A stretch of 64,000 nucleotides of DNA from Thuidium tamariscinum (GCA_947034885.2 OX344749.2:21529501-21593500); one strand, 5' to 3'. Counted from the stretch's first letter, positions 24,178 through 35,052 are shown. Numbers and translations: made by a program. The notes: generated from the sequence alone by a model not told the origin.

Positions 24178-26355
24178 TTATGCCTCATAATCCATGTCTT
24201 GGAGTATTCCGATAGGATTTCCGCTGGAGTCAAAAACCACATTCTCTGGATGTGGTCGGCGCACGAACTCCTCTCGGTCCAAGTCCCAATGGCCACCAGC
24301 AAGTTGGCCAAAAAATACTCGCCGCCCTGGATCGCCCGCACTAATCAGCTTCTTGCACACCTCCGTAATCTCCGCATCATCGATCCACGGAACGCCTTGC
24401 ACGCTGCGCACGGCGAGGTGTCTACTGTCATGGCCCCACTTCCACATCCATATCATGTCATTACCCCAACTCCCTCTATTCTCATCGCCAGGCAAGTTCT
24501 CTTCGTTCAACTCGAAGTGTGGGGGCATGTAATCCTCCAACCCAAATTGGACGTACAACCGCCGGTGCAAAGGAGCCTTGCATTCTGCGCACCGCTTTCT
24601 TGTGACCATGTGCGGAATGAGACATCCGGGGTGGTACATATGTCCACACGTTCCAAGGCTCCATCCACCCTCGGGTCCAAACGGTTCCATGCAAATCGTG
24701 CACGTCGTTCCATCCTTCACAAACTCGGGAACTATGGGCCACAGTAAGGGGTCATTGCCTTCTCTATCCACGGGCCCGTATCGGTATCTCGCGGTGTTGA
24801 ATTGGAAGTCTAGATGCGGATGCCCGTCCCAATCAATGCTTGCATTATTGCGATTTGTGGGCAATGTAACTGGAAACATATCCTTCAGTCGGGCCCACGA
24901 TGTCAAGCCAAAATAATGTTGGCTACCATCTCTAAATTGTGCAGCTATTCTCCTGACTTCACGCTGCAATTGTGCGACCTCGTTCATAGCCAAAGTGCAT
25001 GCCAATCTCATGTTGCTCATGGCAAGCAACTTTTGCTCCCTCGTAGTTGACGTTTGTTGCAACAATCTATCCTTCATGGCATTTACAAATGCCAACTCGT
25101 CTTGTAGTCCCTCCAAAGCCGCTGATACAGTCTCCATGTTGGCCTTGGCCTCATTGCACTCGCCCTCTGCACGCTCCGCTCGTGCCACAAGGGCATCGTA
25201 TGCCACGCATTCAACGCTTATGAACTCTTGGCCCAATGCATCTGTTGATTGGGTTGCCGCATTTGAACTCTCACCACGAAAATGTGGTGTTGGGAATATA
25301 CCACGAGGCCGCACCCAGCGCACCGTCAACGGGTCAGCTGGCTCAATTAGACCATATGTGGCCCGCTCCACGACCTCATCCAATGGTGGAGTGCCATCCG
25401 TGCTTTGGCGACGTTCACGTTCAAGCAAGTCAATGTTACTTGCTAGTAACTTAGCATTCGTTTCCTCCAAAGCCTTCACTCGTGCGTTGTGGGCTTGTAC
25501 CTCCATCTCGTGCCTTCGCTCAGTTTTTGCACCATCCTCACGCAGCTTAATCACCAATGCACGTAATGCCTCTAATTCCCCATTTGCTCCAAATACTTCA
25601 TTAATTGTCATGGACGGGGGAATTGGGTGAATGGCGAGTGGCATGGGCTCGCTTGGACCGGCAATGGACACCTCCAATTCGGGAGCCACCGGATTTTGTT
25701 CGTTGGCGCCTTGAGGTGCATTGTTGACCTCCATGGGGTCCGCGGCCGCCGCTTCGTCCCCTTGTGCCCCAGCCACTCCTTCGCCCTCCAATTGCACTGC
25801 AGGATTTGGTGGAATTCTACGGCTTTTAGCAGGGAAACGGCCGCCCCGTTGTTTTGCCGGATACGTGTTCCAATCCACGTCCTTGCCCAAAAAAACCTCC
25901 GCATACGCCATTTGACACAATGCGAGGGTCCCATCCTTCTTCGAGAGGGTCCCCCAAAGTGCCAATGCCACCTCGGTCAACCGCTTCTTGAACGTTGGGT
26001 GTACGCAATACTTGATCAATGCAACGCCAGATCGCACTTGCGTCTCATTTCTCTCCCGTGGAAAATGGCGGTTGATGTGGGCCCAGTCCACGTATCTCTG
26101 ACATGTGGTGCGGGTCCATGGCTCAAGCGCCTGTTCCCACCCGTGCCCGGCCAAAACTTCTCCAGTGTTGAAAGTCGCCCAGTCTACAGTGCTCCTGTTC
26201 CCACGACGCCTCCTGTGTGGGGGTTCACCTTCATGGGTTACCATCTCCTGGTTTTCTACCACTGGGGGGTGATTTCCAGCAATTACCACCTCCTGGTTCT
26301 CTGCCATAGGGGGGTTCTGTACATGTAGTACCATCTCTCCAGGGTTTAAGGCCAT
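24178..26355 (-). CDS. RING-H2 finger protein, probable E3 ubiquitin ligase
   Basis: A 725-aa frame from ATG 26355 (MALNPGEMVLHVQN); an ATG at 26484 is also in frame. I prefer 26355 because a TGTGCAG acceptor-like site directly precedes it and the TATA-to-ATG distance (208 bp) then matches sibling loci. The first third is basic and Pro-rich after an RRRRGNRSTVDW segment. The middle (about 250-480) is Ala/Glu/Leu-rich and probably coiled coil. The RING is near the C-terminus: CTICMEPF, then CGHMYHPGC, then CAEC, a C3H2C3 pattern. An acidic WD-rich tail follows. Such proteins usually transfer ubiquitin from an E2; substrate unknown. A further 61 in-frame codons follow the stop. It could be a transposon passenger, given the shared upstream array. 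Confidence 0.7.
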   Translation of the reverse strand: MALNPGEMVLHVQNPPMAENQEVVIAGNHPPVVENQEMVTHEGEPPHRRRRGNRSTVDWATFNTGEVLAGHGWEQALEPWTRTTCQRYVDWAHINRHFPRERNETQVRSGVALIKYCVHPTFKKRLTEVALALWGTLSKKDGTLALCQMAYAEVFLGKDVDWNTYPAKQRGGRFPAKSRRIPPNPAVQLEGEGVAGAQGDEAAAADPMEVNNAPQGANEQNPVAPELEVSIAGPSEPMPLAIHPIPPSMTINEVFGANGELEALRALVIKLREDGAKTERRHEMEVQAHNARVKALEETNAKLLASNIDLLERERRQSTDGTPPLDEVVERATYGLIEPADPLTVRWVRPRGIFPTPHFRGESSNAATQSTDALGQEFISVECVAYDALVARAERAEGECNEAKANMETVSAALEGLQDELAFVNAMKDRLLQQTSTTREQKLLAMSNMRLACTLAMNEVAQLQREVRRIAAQFRDGSQHYFGLTSWARLKDMFPVTLPTNRNNASIDWDGHPHLDFQFNTARYRYGPVDREGNDPLLWPIVPEFVKDGTTCTICMEPFGPEGGWSLGTCGHMYHPGCLIPHMVTRKRCAECKAPLHRRLYVQFGLEDYMPPHFELNEENLPGDENRGSWGNDMIWMWKWGHDSRHLAVRSVQGVPWIDDAEITEVCKKLISAGDPGRRVFFGQLAGGHWDLDREEFVRRPHPENVVFDSSGNPIGILQDMDYEA

Positions 26356-26556
26356 AGTACCTGCACACAATGCCACAACACGGATGTGTATGTACAGATG
26401 ACTATGCTCTGCCCCCTGTTGCGTGAGGGCAACTGGAATGTGGCAAAGCAATAGCCAAATGCTTGACTTCCTCCCGAATTGCAATGCAAAACTTTTTTCA
26501 AGCTAAGACAGAGCAACTCAAGAGAGAAAGCAAGGTTAATTGTGGCTGAATTTGGG

Positions 26557-26563
26557 ATTTATA
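26557..26563 (-). promoter_or_regulatory. TATA box of the RING gene
   Basis: Minus strand reads GGAGTATAAATCCC. It lies 208 bp upstream of ATG 26355, and only 19 bp separate it from the LTR-unit target duplication at 26583. The insertion therefore split the core promoter from its upstream GC-rich array (30440-31172). Confidence 0.65.
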
Positions 26564-27821
26564 CTCCCCATTACCAAGCCTCGTTAGTGTCGTACGCGCA
26601 GTCTAGCAGAAAGCACCTTTATCACACCCAAACGTGATAATATGACACGGAATATCGTCCCAGGAGATTCCAGACGTTACTAATAGTTGCGTTTTCCGGT
26701 TTCTAGGTTTCTCGGATCAAAACACCCCAAGTTACTACTCTTAATCCGGAATACCAACTTATCTTCCAGACTGTTTTTCAGGATCCGTCTTTTCTTTCCG
26801 AATCCGTCTCTCCACTATTACCGGATTCCTTTCTCGGATCCGGATTTCTCCTTCACCCGGATCCGTCCCAATCCGGAATCCGGTTCCGTCACTCAATAAT
26901 TGGTTTTTGATACCCCTGTTTTACCCTCAGGGAGTCCTCTCTTGATCTTTAGAGGGGTAGGGACTTACCACTCGTACACCTCACGCTCTCTTCTCTCAAA
27001 CAAAAATACATGAAAATACCAAAATATATCCGGTGTTGTATTAGGGCCGGATTCGGATCCTCACAACTTCCCGGATAGCTCTAGGCCAATCCGGTTAGCA
27101 GGTCACTCAGGACTAATTCACTTGCCCTTACTACAACGACAGATTCGAAAACCCCTAGACCCGAAAGGACGTATTTTCCTAGTTCTTCGGATCGACTCAG
27201 TGGTTGGCAGACCTTCTGATGGACAGAACTTTCCTATGGCGGCTGCTTAACTCCGCACGAATCCGCCCCTGCGGTTCCGGAACCTCCTCCTCGTCACTCC
27301 TGGACTCACACCGGATCACCGCTCCGGTGAATTAAAGGTTCCACGCTCAAACTCACGATTCAAGATCCTAACCCTCGGAAGTTGGTCACTCAGTTCGGAT
27401 TTCAAGTGCCTCAGAATCCGGATTCCTCCTCACCCTTCCCTCTTGCCTCTCAACACTTCAATGAACACACCAAGAAGAGACTCAAACGCAAGTCAGGGCT
27501 AGAATGTCCATCCGCCGGCTCAAATTAAAGAAGGGAATGAAAATACAGTAGAATATGCACTAGGAGGGAATGACAGGCCAACTCACTTGCCTGCCCCTTA
27601 AAAGCCAGAATAACAATGAAAGTCAAAGCCTAAAAACAGAAGCGGAATGCCAACAAGGCAAAAGAAAATCCGAAACAACTAATCGGAGCCCAACCGGATT
27701 ATCCGGAAAGGTTCGGTCAGTTGTCCCTAGAGTTCCGGATCGGGGCCCACATCCGGGAAATCCGTCCAGGAAACTTTCGTCCCAAAATCTCAAAAGCCTA
27801 CCTAACTACTCAAACCTTATC

Positions 27822-29858
27822 CTACTTACGCACCCGCTTCGATGTCGCGCCCACGGGCGGAACTGAACTTCTTCGCGTTGCTGCCTTGGGAGGGGGGGCC
27901 TTCTTGGTGGCGGATCGGGTCTGCCTCTTCTGAATCGGAACCGGTGGCGTTCCGCTGTCTTCCGTCGAAGTCTCCTCCGAATCCGCCTCGGAGCTTTCTG
28001 AATGCTCTACTCCCTGAAATCCGCCCTGCCCCCTAACTTCATCACGGATGGTGAGGGGCGGATTATCTTCCCTGTCCGAGTCATCCAAGATGACTGTCTT
28101 GCTGCGCGGATCCTTACCCGGAACCCTGTCTGGCTCGTTCATGTGGGCGAACTTCTCCGGATTCTCCCTGGCCGGATTCGCCAGGGCCTTCATCCGGATC
28201 TCCAGGTCGAGCCGTGGTGATGCCCTCTTCTCTTGCGGATCCGTAGGTGTGTTGGACGGTCCGGCCGCATTCGGATCCGATCCAAGCTCGCCGAGGTTCT
28301 TCACGACCGGCGAGTTTCCGAGTAGTTTTCGATCCGTCGACATCCGTCCTTGCGCACCGGGGCTGAAGTCCGTAAACACCGGCTGGTTGAGCAAGCTCGA
28401 CAGTCCTTCCCCCAACTCCGGATTGAGAGCCCCTATTAAGGCCCTCATCTCCTTCAGCACCCCTTCCATCTTGGCTTGATAATCCACCAAGATGGTGATG
28501 ACTTTCGATCCGGTGACGTGCCCTTCCGTCATCAGCCGGGCGGAAAACAGTTTCGCTTTGATCACCTTATCCGCCGGCTGGGCCACCAACTCTTGCAGGT
28601 TCCGGACCAAGGAGGTGGCCTCCACGATCTTCCCGTTGGCGACACTGAGATCACTCTCCAGGTACGTCACCGTGCTCTGGAGTCCATTCCGCTCCTCTTC
28701 CGCCTTCCGTCGTCCCTCTTCAGCTATCCGGGCCAGATCTTCCGCCTGTCGGATTTTATCCGTCTGATTCCGGGCCACGTCCTCCCACTTCCGGATCTCT
28801 TCGTCTTTCTTCTGCAACACCTCTTGAGTCGGAAGACGGTTGAGGATTTCCGGAATGTCTTCGATCTTCACCGCGCCCAGCTTCGTGACAATCTGTTCGA
28901 GTATCGCCTCATATTGGTTGTTGTCTGCGTGCGCCATCATGGCGTGACGGATGATGGTGTCGAAGTGGTTCCGCTTCTTCTTCCCCAGGGTTGATCCGGG
29001 TGGATCCGGGTCTGGGTGTCCTCTCTTATCCGGCGTTGTGGACTTCTTCCGTTCCGGCTTTCGTTCCGGCTGGCTGACCGGCTTCTGCTCTTCCGGGTCC
29101 TCGTCCATCGGCTCGTCTTCCGGGTCCTCCGGCTCCTTCTCCAACTCATCCGTCAAGCCATACTTGAGGATCTGAACTCCCATCTCATAGCGGAGGAGTT
29201 CCGGGCCACTCAGTACATCATGGTGGTGGTACAGGTGGAAGAGATAGCCGCTGATAGTGTTGGTCTTCTCCCGTCCCACATGCTCGGCTAGCCGGTTAAC
29301 TACCCACTGGAGGACTATACCCCAGTTGACTATCCGTTTCTCAAAACACCCGAAGATGGTGTTCGCTACCGTTACGGTGACACGGGTAGGCTTTTCCGGA
29401 TAGAGGATGGGAATCAAGAATTCCAACATCCGTCTATGCCGGTCGTTGGTGCAATCCGGAACTGAGTATCCGTCCTTAGGGTGGGGCGGATTCCGGAACT
29501 TGTTAACACCAAACTTGTCCGTCCGGGGAGCTAGACCTAATCCGGTTTTATCAAAACCGTATACATTCGCCCAGATATCCGGCGTCCAGGCACTCGGTCT
29601 ACCCCTCACTGTGAGTTCGTATTGATTCGGAACTCCCGAGAGGATTTCCTGTACTATCTCGTCACTCTTCACACTCCAAGGGCGCCGGATCAACCCATGA
29701 CACCCTAGGAAGACTAGATCATCTTCTAACTCCTTCCGATGCTGCGGATCGGAAGGGATGACTGGCGAAATTGCCTTGGCCGTCACTACCGCTCGCTTCG
29801 GATTGGAGGAACTCGCCATCTCTCCGCCCGAGTCGGAACTTGTCGGTGCGGTCGGCAC
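27822..29858 (-). CDS. Gag-like/coiled-coil protein encoded within LTR unit A
   Basis: A 678-aa frame that looks whole. A second in-frame ATG (MASSSNPKRAVV, residue 14) is a plausible alternative start. Residues about 35-240 form the conserved block (LGCHGLIRRPW, RTDKFGVNKFRNPPHPKDGYS, RVTVTVANTIFG, LFHLYHHHDVLS). Residues 240-300 are acidic/Pro-Glu-rich then basic. Residues about 320-480 are a long heptad-type coiled coil (QKKDEEIRKWEDVARNQTDK). The C-terminal 180 residues are disordered and end in a Lys/Arg-rich tail. It is homologous by eye to the frames of units B, C and D. It has no enzymatic motif; a structural, gag-like or DNA-binding role is a guess. Confidence 0.72.
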   Translation of the reverse strand: MPTAPTSSDSGGEMASSSNPKRAVVTAKAISPVIPSDPQHRKELEDDLVFLGCHGLIRRPWSVKSDEIVQEILSGVPNQYELTVRGRPSAWTPDIWANVYGFDKTGLGLAPRTDKFGVNKFRNPPHPKDGYSVPDCTNDRHRRMLEFLIPILYPEKPTRVTVTVANTIFGCFEKRIVNWGIVLQWVVNRLAEHVGREKTNTISGYLFHLYHHHDVLSGPELLRYEMGVQILKYGLTDELEKEPEDPEDEPMDEDPEEQKPVSQPERKPERKKSTTPDKRGHPDPDPPGSTLGKKKRNHFDTIIRHAMMAHADNNQYEAILEQIVTKLGAVKIEDIPEILNRLPTQEVLQKKDEEIRKWEDVARNQTDKIRQAEDLARIAEEGRRKAEEERNGLQSTVTYLESDLSVANGKIVEATSLVRNLQELVAQPADKVIKAKLFSARLMTEGHVTGSKVITILVDYQAKMEGVLKEMRALIGALNPELGEGLSSLLNQPVFTDFSPGAQGRMSTDRKLLGNSPVVKNLGELGSDPNAAGPSNTPTDPQEKRASPRLDLEIRMKALANPARENPEKFAHMNEPDRVPGKDPRSKTVILDDSDREDNPPLTIRDEVRGQGGFQGVEHSESSEADSEETSTEDSGTPPVPIQKRQTRSATKKAPPPKAATRRSSVPPVGATSKRVRK

Positions 29859-29996
29859 CGACCCTGAACTAAACCCGGAACCGATCTCTACTGCTCACCA
29901 CTCTTTCTCTCTCTATACGCGCTCCAAAACCTGCACACAAGCCGTACCTCGATTTGCCAAATCGAAAAGGAAAAAAATGAAGTGGAGAGGAAGGGT

Positions 29997-30004
29997 TTAT
30001 ATAC
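29997..30004 (-). promoter_or_regulatory. TATA box of LTR unit A
   Basis: Minus strand reads GGTATATAAACCC, about 140 bp upstream of the frame's ATG and about 410 bp inside the unit's 5' end. This is the expected place for the core promoter of an LTR (U3/R boundary nearby). Confidence 0.6.
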
Positions 30005-30439
30005 CAGTCGGTACCCTGCGTTCCCAGTTCCCCTCGGAACGGCGCGACGTTCCCCGGCCGTTACGCTAGTTTCCGTAGGTCGGCAGCATAGACCCGTAGG
30101 TGCCGACCATCCGTAACTACCTCGGATCCGTCTTTAGGTATACCGGATCCGTTCTTGACAGCATCGAATCCGTCTCTCCAAGTTCCGTCTTCCGGGAAGT
30201 TCCGTTCCGGATATTGAGGAATCCAGATCCGGAAACTTATGCCCATAGACCGGAAATTCACCTTGGTCAATCCGGTTCAAACGGATCCCAAGGGAAGAAG
30301 ACACTAATTATCTTCTTTTCGCCATATCTAACCCTAAAATTTTGAAAAATTGAGCTTACTCTATATACTATCTTCCTTTTTTACTTACCTGATATTTCCG
30401 GACTGCGACAGTTAGGAGTGTTAATTTGTGTCTAATCAC

Positions 30440-31172
30440 ATCGCCATGCACCACCTGGAGCCGTTGATGCGAACAGCCATCGACGGCTGGGGCGTCCAGG
30501 GAGTGTCGACGGAGGTTCGGGAGGCCGTCGACAGCTTCGAGATGACGTCACAGAGGCCGTCCACAGGTCCGGCGTCGTCAACGAGTTCGAAAACACTCAT
30601 GAGTTCGAAAATCCATAATTACTCCGCCGAATTACAAATTCGATGGCCCAAAATGGCTCTTTGTGACGGCCTGCCCGTGGTCTTGGATGGCCACTGTTCC
30701 GCTGTGGACAGCCTGCCCGGACAGGTCGACGCTCCGGCTCGCGGCCCAAATTCATTGCGGACGGCCTGCCCAGGTCTTGGATGGGCCCGTGTTGCTGGAC
30801 GGTTTTCTGGATGCCCTCCGTCCCCGTGACGGCCTGCCCAGGTCCTCGACGGCCAGGGAGGACTGACCCCTCTATTGCCCCTCCGGAGGGTAAATGTAAA
30901 AAATTCCCCCCTATTTTGTGCCGATTAAATTTTAGATTTCAACACGTCCCCTAGCTAAATCGAGGTCTCTGATTCCAAATAAGAATTCAGAATTTGCAAA
31001 AAAGAATTTGTGTGAAAAATAAAAGAAATTCCAGGGTTTTCTGCAAGGATAAAAAAGGGGCAATAGAGGGGTCAGTCCTCCCTGGCCGTCGAGGACGGGC
31101 CCGTCTTCCTGGACGGTTTTAGGGACATCCTCCGTCCCCGTGACGGCCTGCCCAGGTCCTGGACGGGCCCAA
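30440..31172. repeat. GC-rich GACGGCCTGCCC array upstream of the RING gene
   Basis: Repeats of GACGGCCTGCCCAGGTC and TGGACGGTTTT. A segment of about 75 bp at about 30778-30850 is repeated at about 31093-31170. Before unit A inserted, this array lay directly upstream of the RING gene's TATA box. A 255-bp MITE (30842-31096) sits inside it. Confidence 0.75.
30842..31096. mobile_element. 255-bp MITE-like inverted-repeat element
   Basis: A near-perfect 41-bp terminal inverted repeat (30842-30882 and 31056-31096) contains CAGGGAGGACTGACCCC. The core is AT-rich and noncoding. The outer 12 bp of the repeats (GTCCTCGACGGC) match the surrounding array, so the true element may start at CAGGGAGG. I cannot resolve the target duplication because the flanks are themselves repeats. 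Confidence 0.65.
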
Positions 31173-32770
31173 TAGGTGGCTACAATATATACTGAATTTC
31201 AATTAGGCAAGTGGAATCCAATTAGACAGCCAGGATCCAATTACGCAATTGGTATTCATTTAGGCAGTTGAGATGCAATAAGCTGTAAGACAGCAGAATT
31301 TTAATGTGGGTGAACTGGTGAAGATTGCCAATGCAGTACCTGTATACTGTAATTTTTATTGGAGCTCAGTGAGTTAACATTCACAACTTGCATTTCTTTT
31401 TAAAAAATTTTGGGATTCATTCATGGTTGTGACAAGTGTGTGACTCATTCAGATCTTGTATTTCTTTTTAAATTTTTTTGGGATTCATGATTGTGACAAG
31501 TGTGTTAGCCATGTATGCATGGTAGGAGGCAAAGATTGCACTTATTTAAATTAAGAGTTGATTTGCCTTTTTCGTGTATGTCTTTAGATGAAAATATTTT
31601 TAGTTTATTTTTCAGTCAAGGAGAAATAGATGAGGAATCTAATACAAGTTGTTTCATATTTTTTGGAAGAAAAATTGAATTAATTATTAATTTTCAAACA
31701 CAATTTGTCATAGGACCCTATTTGTGATCAGTAAGCCTTGAAAATCTATACATGCACAGTTTCTAAAAGAATCTGGTTTGGTTCAAAAACTAGTAATGCA
31801 ACATGTAAAAAATGGTTTGAAATGGTTTCTAAATGTGTCCCTTTCAAAAACTGAAATGAATTCTTCAATTAATCATTATTTCAAAACAATTTCACATTTG
31901 AAAGAAGGTAGTTTAACAACCATTCTTTATTTTGAATAAAATTAGTAGACACCTATAAGTACACTTAGTTACGATTGAATCCATTGTAACTCTAAAACCA
32001 TCCATTCATATAGTAAAAATCAAATCTTAGCATGCTTCAATATAATCCACAATTAGTTTCCTCACAATGAGCTTTCCAATTCAGACCCTCCTATAGTCCT
32101 ATTAGGCAGATAAAAAAGCCTGCATAGTTTATGAACCTCCGTGTGAGCTTCCTACCATAATAGTTGATTTGAGAGCAAGAGGTCCTTGAACTTCTTCATT
32201 TTAGATGTTAGAATGGGTTTGCAGACTTATTGATACTTGTGTTTTTAAACACAATCGGCTTATTAAATTCCCTAAGTTTTCTTATTATATAAATGAATGT
32301 GAATATGCTCTTGTGCCTCTAAATTGGTTTTAAATATTGCATTAGGATTGTATACTATAGTTTAATTTCTCTATTGTGTGCTTTGTTTTCTTATAAATGG
32401 TGAAATATAAATAGTTGTAGCTTTGATTTTTGATTTTCAAACTCTTTAGTGGCACATAGATAGCATATGCTGTGCGTTTCACCATGTTCTTAGTTCATCA
32501 AAATCCTTGAAGCTCACATGTTTCCTTGTATACAATGTTTTTGATCTTCTCAATATTTTGTAATTATGAAATGTAGAAAAAAAATAGGGTGTTCAAAAAT
32601 AGTCCTTCAAAGAATTTACAAAAGAAAATAGGGTACTCTAAAATACACTCCGGTAGCTTTATTTCTACTAATAGGGAGGGAAAAAAACATGAGAAGGACA
32701 TAAATACCCCCCCATTAAATACCCCATTATCGCACGTGGTTACCAAAAGATAAGGGGTGTGAACCCTCGA
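31173..32770. other. AT-rich noncoding region
   Basis: No supported gene. A tandem duplication of about 68 bp at about 31380-31505 contains TTTTTGGGATTCAT and TTGTGACAAGTGTGT in both copies. Confidence 0.45.
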
Positions 32771-32774
32771 GTCT

Positions 32775-33170
32775 GTTATTCAAACCATTCCCATTTTTTT
32801 TATTCAAACCATTCCCATTTTTTTTATTCAAACCATTTCCACATTTTTTTCCAAACCGAACCATTTCCATATTTTTTTAGTCAATCCATTAACCCATTTT
32901 TTGGTCCAAATCCCTTCTATATATTTTTGCCCAACACCCGAAACCATTAACGTTTTGCTTTATTCACACCACTTCCATTTTGGGGATTCAAACCTTTTCC
33001 CTATTTTTTTTAATTGAACCATTAACACATTTTTTTCCAACCCATTTCCACATTTTTTTTATTCGAACAAGGCTCGACAATTTCTTTCCAAACCCTTTCT
33101 ATATTTTTTTGGGGTAACTTTTTTAACCCTTTGACATGTTTTTTTGGTTCAAACCATTAACACACTTGCG
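32775..33170 (-). repeat. A/T-rich AAATGGTTTGAA repeat, inverted relative to 22385-23620
   Basis: The plus strand shows ATTCAAACCATTCCCATTTTTT repeats with CCAAACC and AACCATTAAC variants, the reverse complement of the 22385-23620 array. About 400 bp, roughly 15 degenerate units. Confidence 0.7.
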
Positions 33171-34384
33171 GAATTCTAACTCTTTCTTCTAGGGTTTATC
33201 ATACACTTCGGCAAAGAGAGGATTAGAGCGGTTTAGGGTTCCGCAGAAGAGTCTGAATTCTGAAAATTGGTTGGTGCCCACTAACGGAGTCTTGCTTGCC
33301 AGTGCCCCCGTCCTAAACTCCTAATTAGTGCTCGCCATTCACTTATACTTTCATAACTCATAGTTTCATAATTCATAAGTAGAGTACATGACTACATGAC
33401 CAGAATATTATGTAATATAGTAATATACTAATATGTACATGTAGTACTAATCTAATTTCCTAAAAAATACATGCCTAGTCGGATGGCTCCCGTATTTAAA
33501 ATTGAGAAGTTTAAATCCCTACATATCCGTAGGGCAACTTCTAAAATTTAGGGTCCATCACTTCAGCCATTCTCGATATGAGATGAAGCACTGGAAGGCA
33601 ATGTAAAATTTTAGCCGTGTACATTACACACTACCCACCAACAAGTTTAGGATCATCCAATTCTGCCATTGAAACGAATTTTGCATAATATAATCAAGCA
33701 TACCAAATGTGGATTTCACATAAGTCAAATTCAGTTTCTGGTGAATTGTTTCATTCAAAACTCATGGTTTAGCATGATAATTGATTATAAAACATTGGTG
33801 ATGAATTAGCATTAATTTGCAAAGAGGAGATATGTAGGAAACATCCATATGCACATCTTTCATACCAAAATACATCCTAGATTCCTAGTAAGTTACAACA
33901 ATATAATTGGGTTGAAGAATTCAATTAGGCATTTTATATGACCCCATTTTGTAAAATAGATGTATGTACGCTTGAATTAGATTTAGGCAAAGTCATTGTA
34001 CGGAAATGATTTAAGTTCCTCAAGGAGTTATAGTGTGACCATCAAATAGCAAATGCTAATTAAGCCGGATTAAATTATTAAAATTAGCTCCTATTTCCTA
34101 AATTTACGGGGGAGAATGAAATTAGATGGAAAGGGAGGAAGTAGAGCTTTTTGACGACCCAACTGAGAACGGATACGCATCAACCGAAGAGGTATGTGTT
34201 TAGACTAGAACTAATAAGTTTAATCATTTCATGTTATTTCTTTTATTTACTTCAAAATTTGCAAAATTAGATTGACGCTAGGAAAATAAAGATCAATTAC
34301 CGAATACAAATTATAATGCACTTCTTAAGTTATTAAATTACTAAACTAGACATTTTACCCTCATTTACGCAAAAGTAAAAAGGA
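33171..34384. other. AT-rich noncoding region with a possible isolated exon
   Basis: No gene can be supported. At 34126-34191 an ATG opens 22 codons (MEREEVELFDDPTENGYAST...) that run exactly into a GTATGT donor. This could be an orphan first exon or chance. Confidence 0.3.
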
Positions 34385-34416
34385 ACTTAAACCCTAAACC
34401 CTAAATCCTAAACCCT
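34385..34416. repeat. Short interstitial telomere-like tract
   Basis: Four consecutive AAACCCT/AAATCCT heptamers (plant-type TTTAGGG on the other strand). Too short to be a chromosome end. Confidence 0.7.
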
Positions 34417-34599
34417 CGGTTGGGCAAGGGCTTTAGGCTGGGTTTTTGACCTTCTCAAAATTCAGTGTCAGCCCTTAGATGGGCGGTTTCTGGCCTGTTA
34501 CCTTATTACCTTGTAGAGGAATTTCAGTTGCACGAGGCTTGCCATTAAGTCTTCGCTGGCATCTTCACCGCCCTGTGCTTCCCCCGTTCCCCGACGATA

Positions 34600-35040
34600 C
34601 CCTTAATGGTTCAGAATTCCCGGGACGCCCTGTGGGGTCGCGTGGACGGCCTCGTTCCACGATGGACCCCCGAATTCCCAGGACAGCTTGTGCGTCCCGT
34701 CAACGGTCTCGCAGTTCCTCGACAGTCCCCACGACGGCTTCGAAATTCCCGGGACGGATGGGTGCGTCCCGTTGACGGCCTCATCGTCCTCGACATTCCC
34801 CTCGACGGCTTCCGAATTCTGAGGACGGCGAGCGTGTCCCCTCGACGGTCTCGCAGTTCCTCGACGGTCCCCACGACGGCTTCGAAATTCCCGGGACGGA
34901 TGGGTGTGTCCCGTCGACGGCCTCATCGTCCTCGACATTCCCCTCGACGGCTTCAACGCGTCCCCTCGACGGTCTCGGAGTTCCCGACACCCCTCGACGG
35001 CTTTCGAGTTCCTTGGATGGATCGGCCGTCCATGCGACGG
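34600..35040. repeat. GC-rich CGACGGC array with 141-bp tandem period, upstream of kinase gene 2
   Basis: TCGCAGTTCCTCGAC occurs at 34710 and 34851, and the segment of about 110 bp that follows is nearly identical in both copies (141-bp period). Many CTCGACGGC, GTCCCGT and CCTCGTTCC motifs. It ends at the TATA box at 35053. Confidence 0.8.
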
Positions 35041-35052
35041 CTCGCCAACGAC

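Larger units (their letters stand above)
26588..30410 (-). mobile_element. LTR-type unit A (solo-LTR-like)
   Basis: 3823 bp. On the plus strand it begins TGTCGTACGCGCAG and ends TTTCCGGACTGCGACA, with the 5-bp duplication GTTAG at 26583-26587 and 30411-30415. Read in its own sense it has a TATA box (29997-30004, minus), a leader and a 678-aa frame that looks whole, followed by about 1.2 kb of noncoding sequence. There are no internal direct LTRs, primer-binding/polypurine pair, protease, RT or integrase. It is nearly identical over its full length to unit B in the opposite orientation. The different target duplications show independent insertions from a recently active source. Confidence 0.9.

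Noticed and set aside
28476-28994. Long open frames antisense to the LTR-unit proteins (for example 172 aa at 28476-28994, plus)
   Set aside because: They are shadows of the real frame caused by base composition, and the same shadows recur in unit B.
34385-34416. Telomere end
   Set aside because: Only four heptamers, in the middle of transposon DNA; an interstitial tract or telobox cluster.
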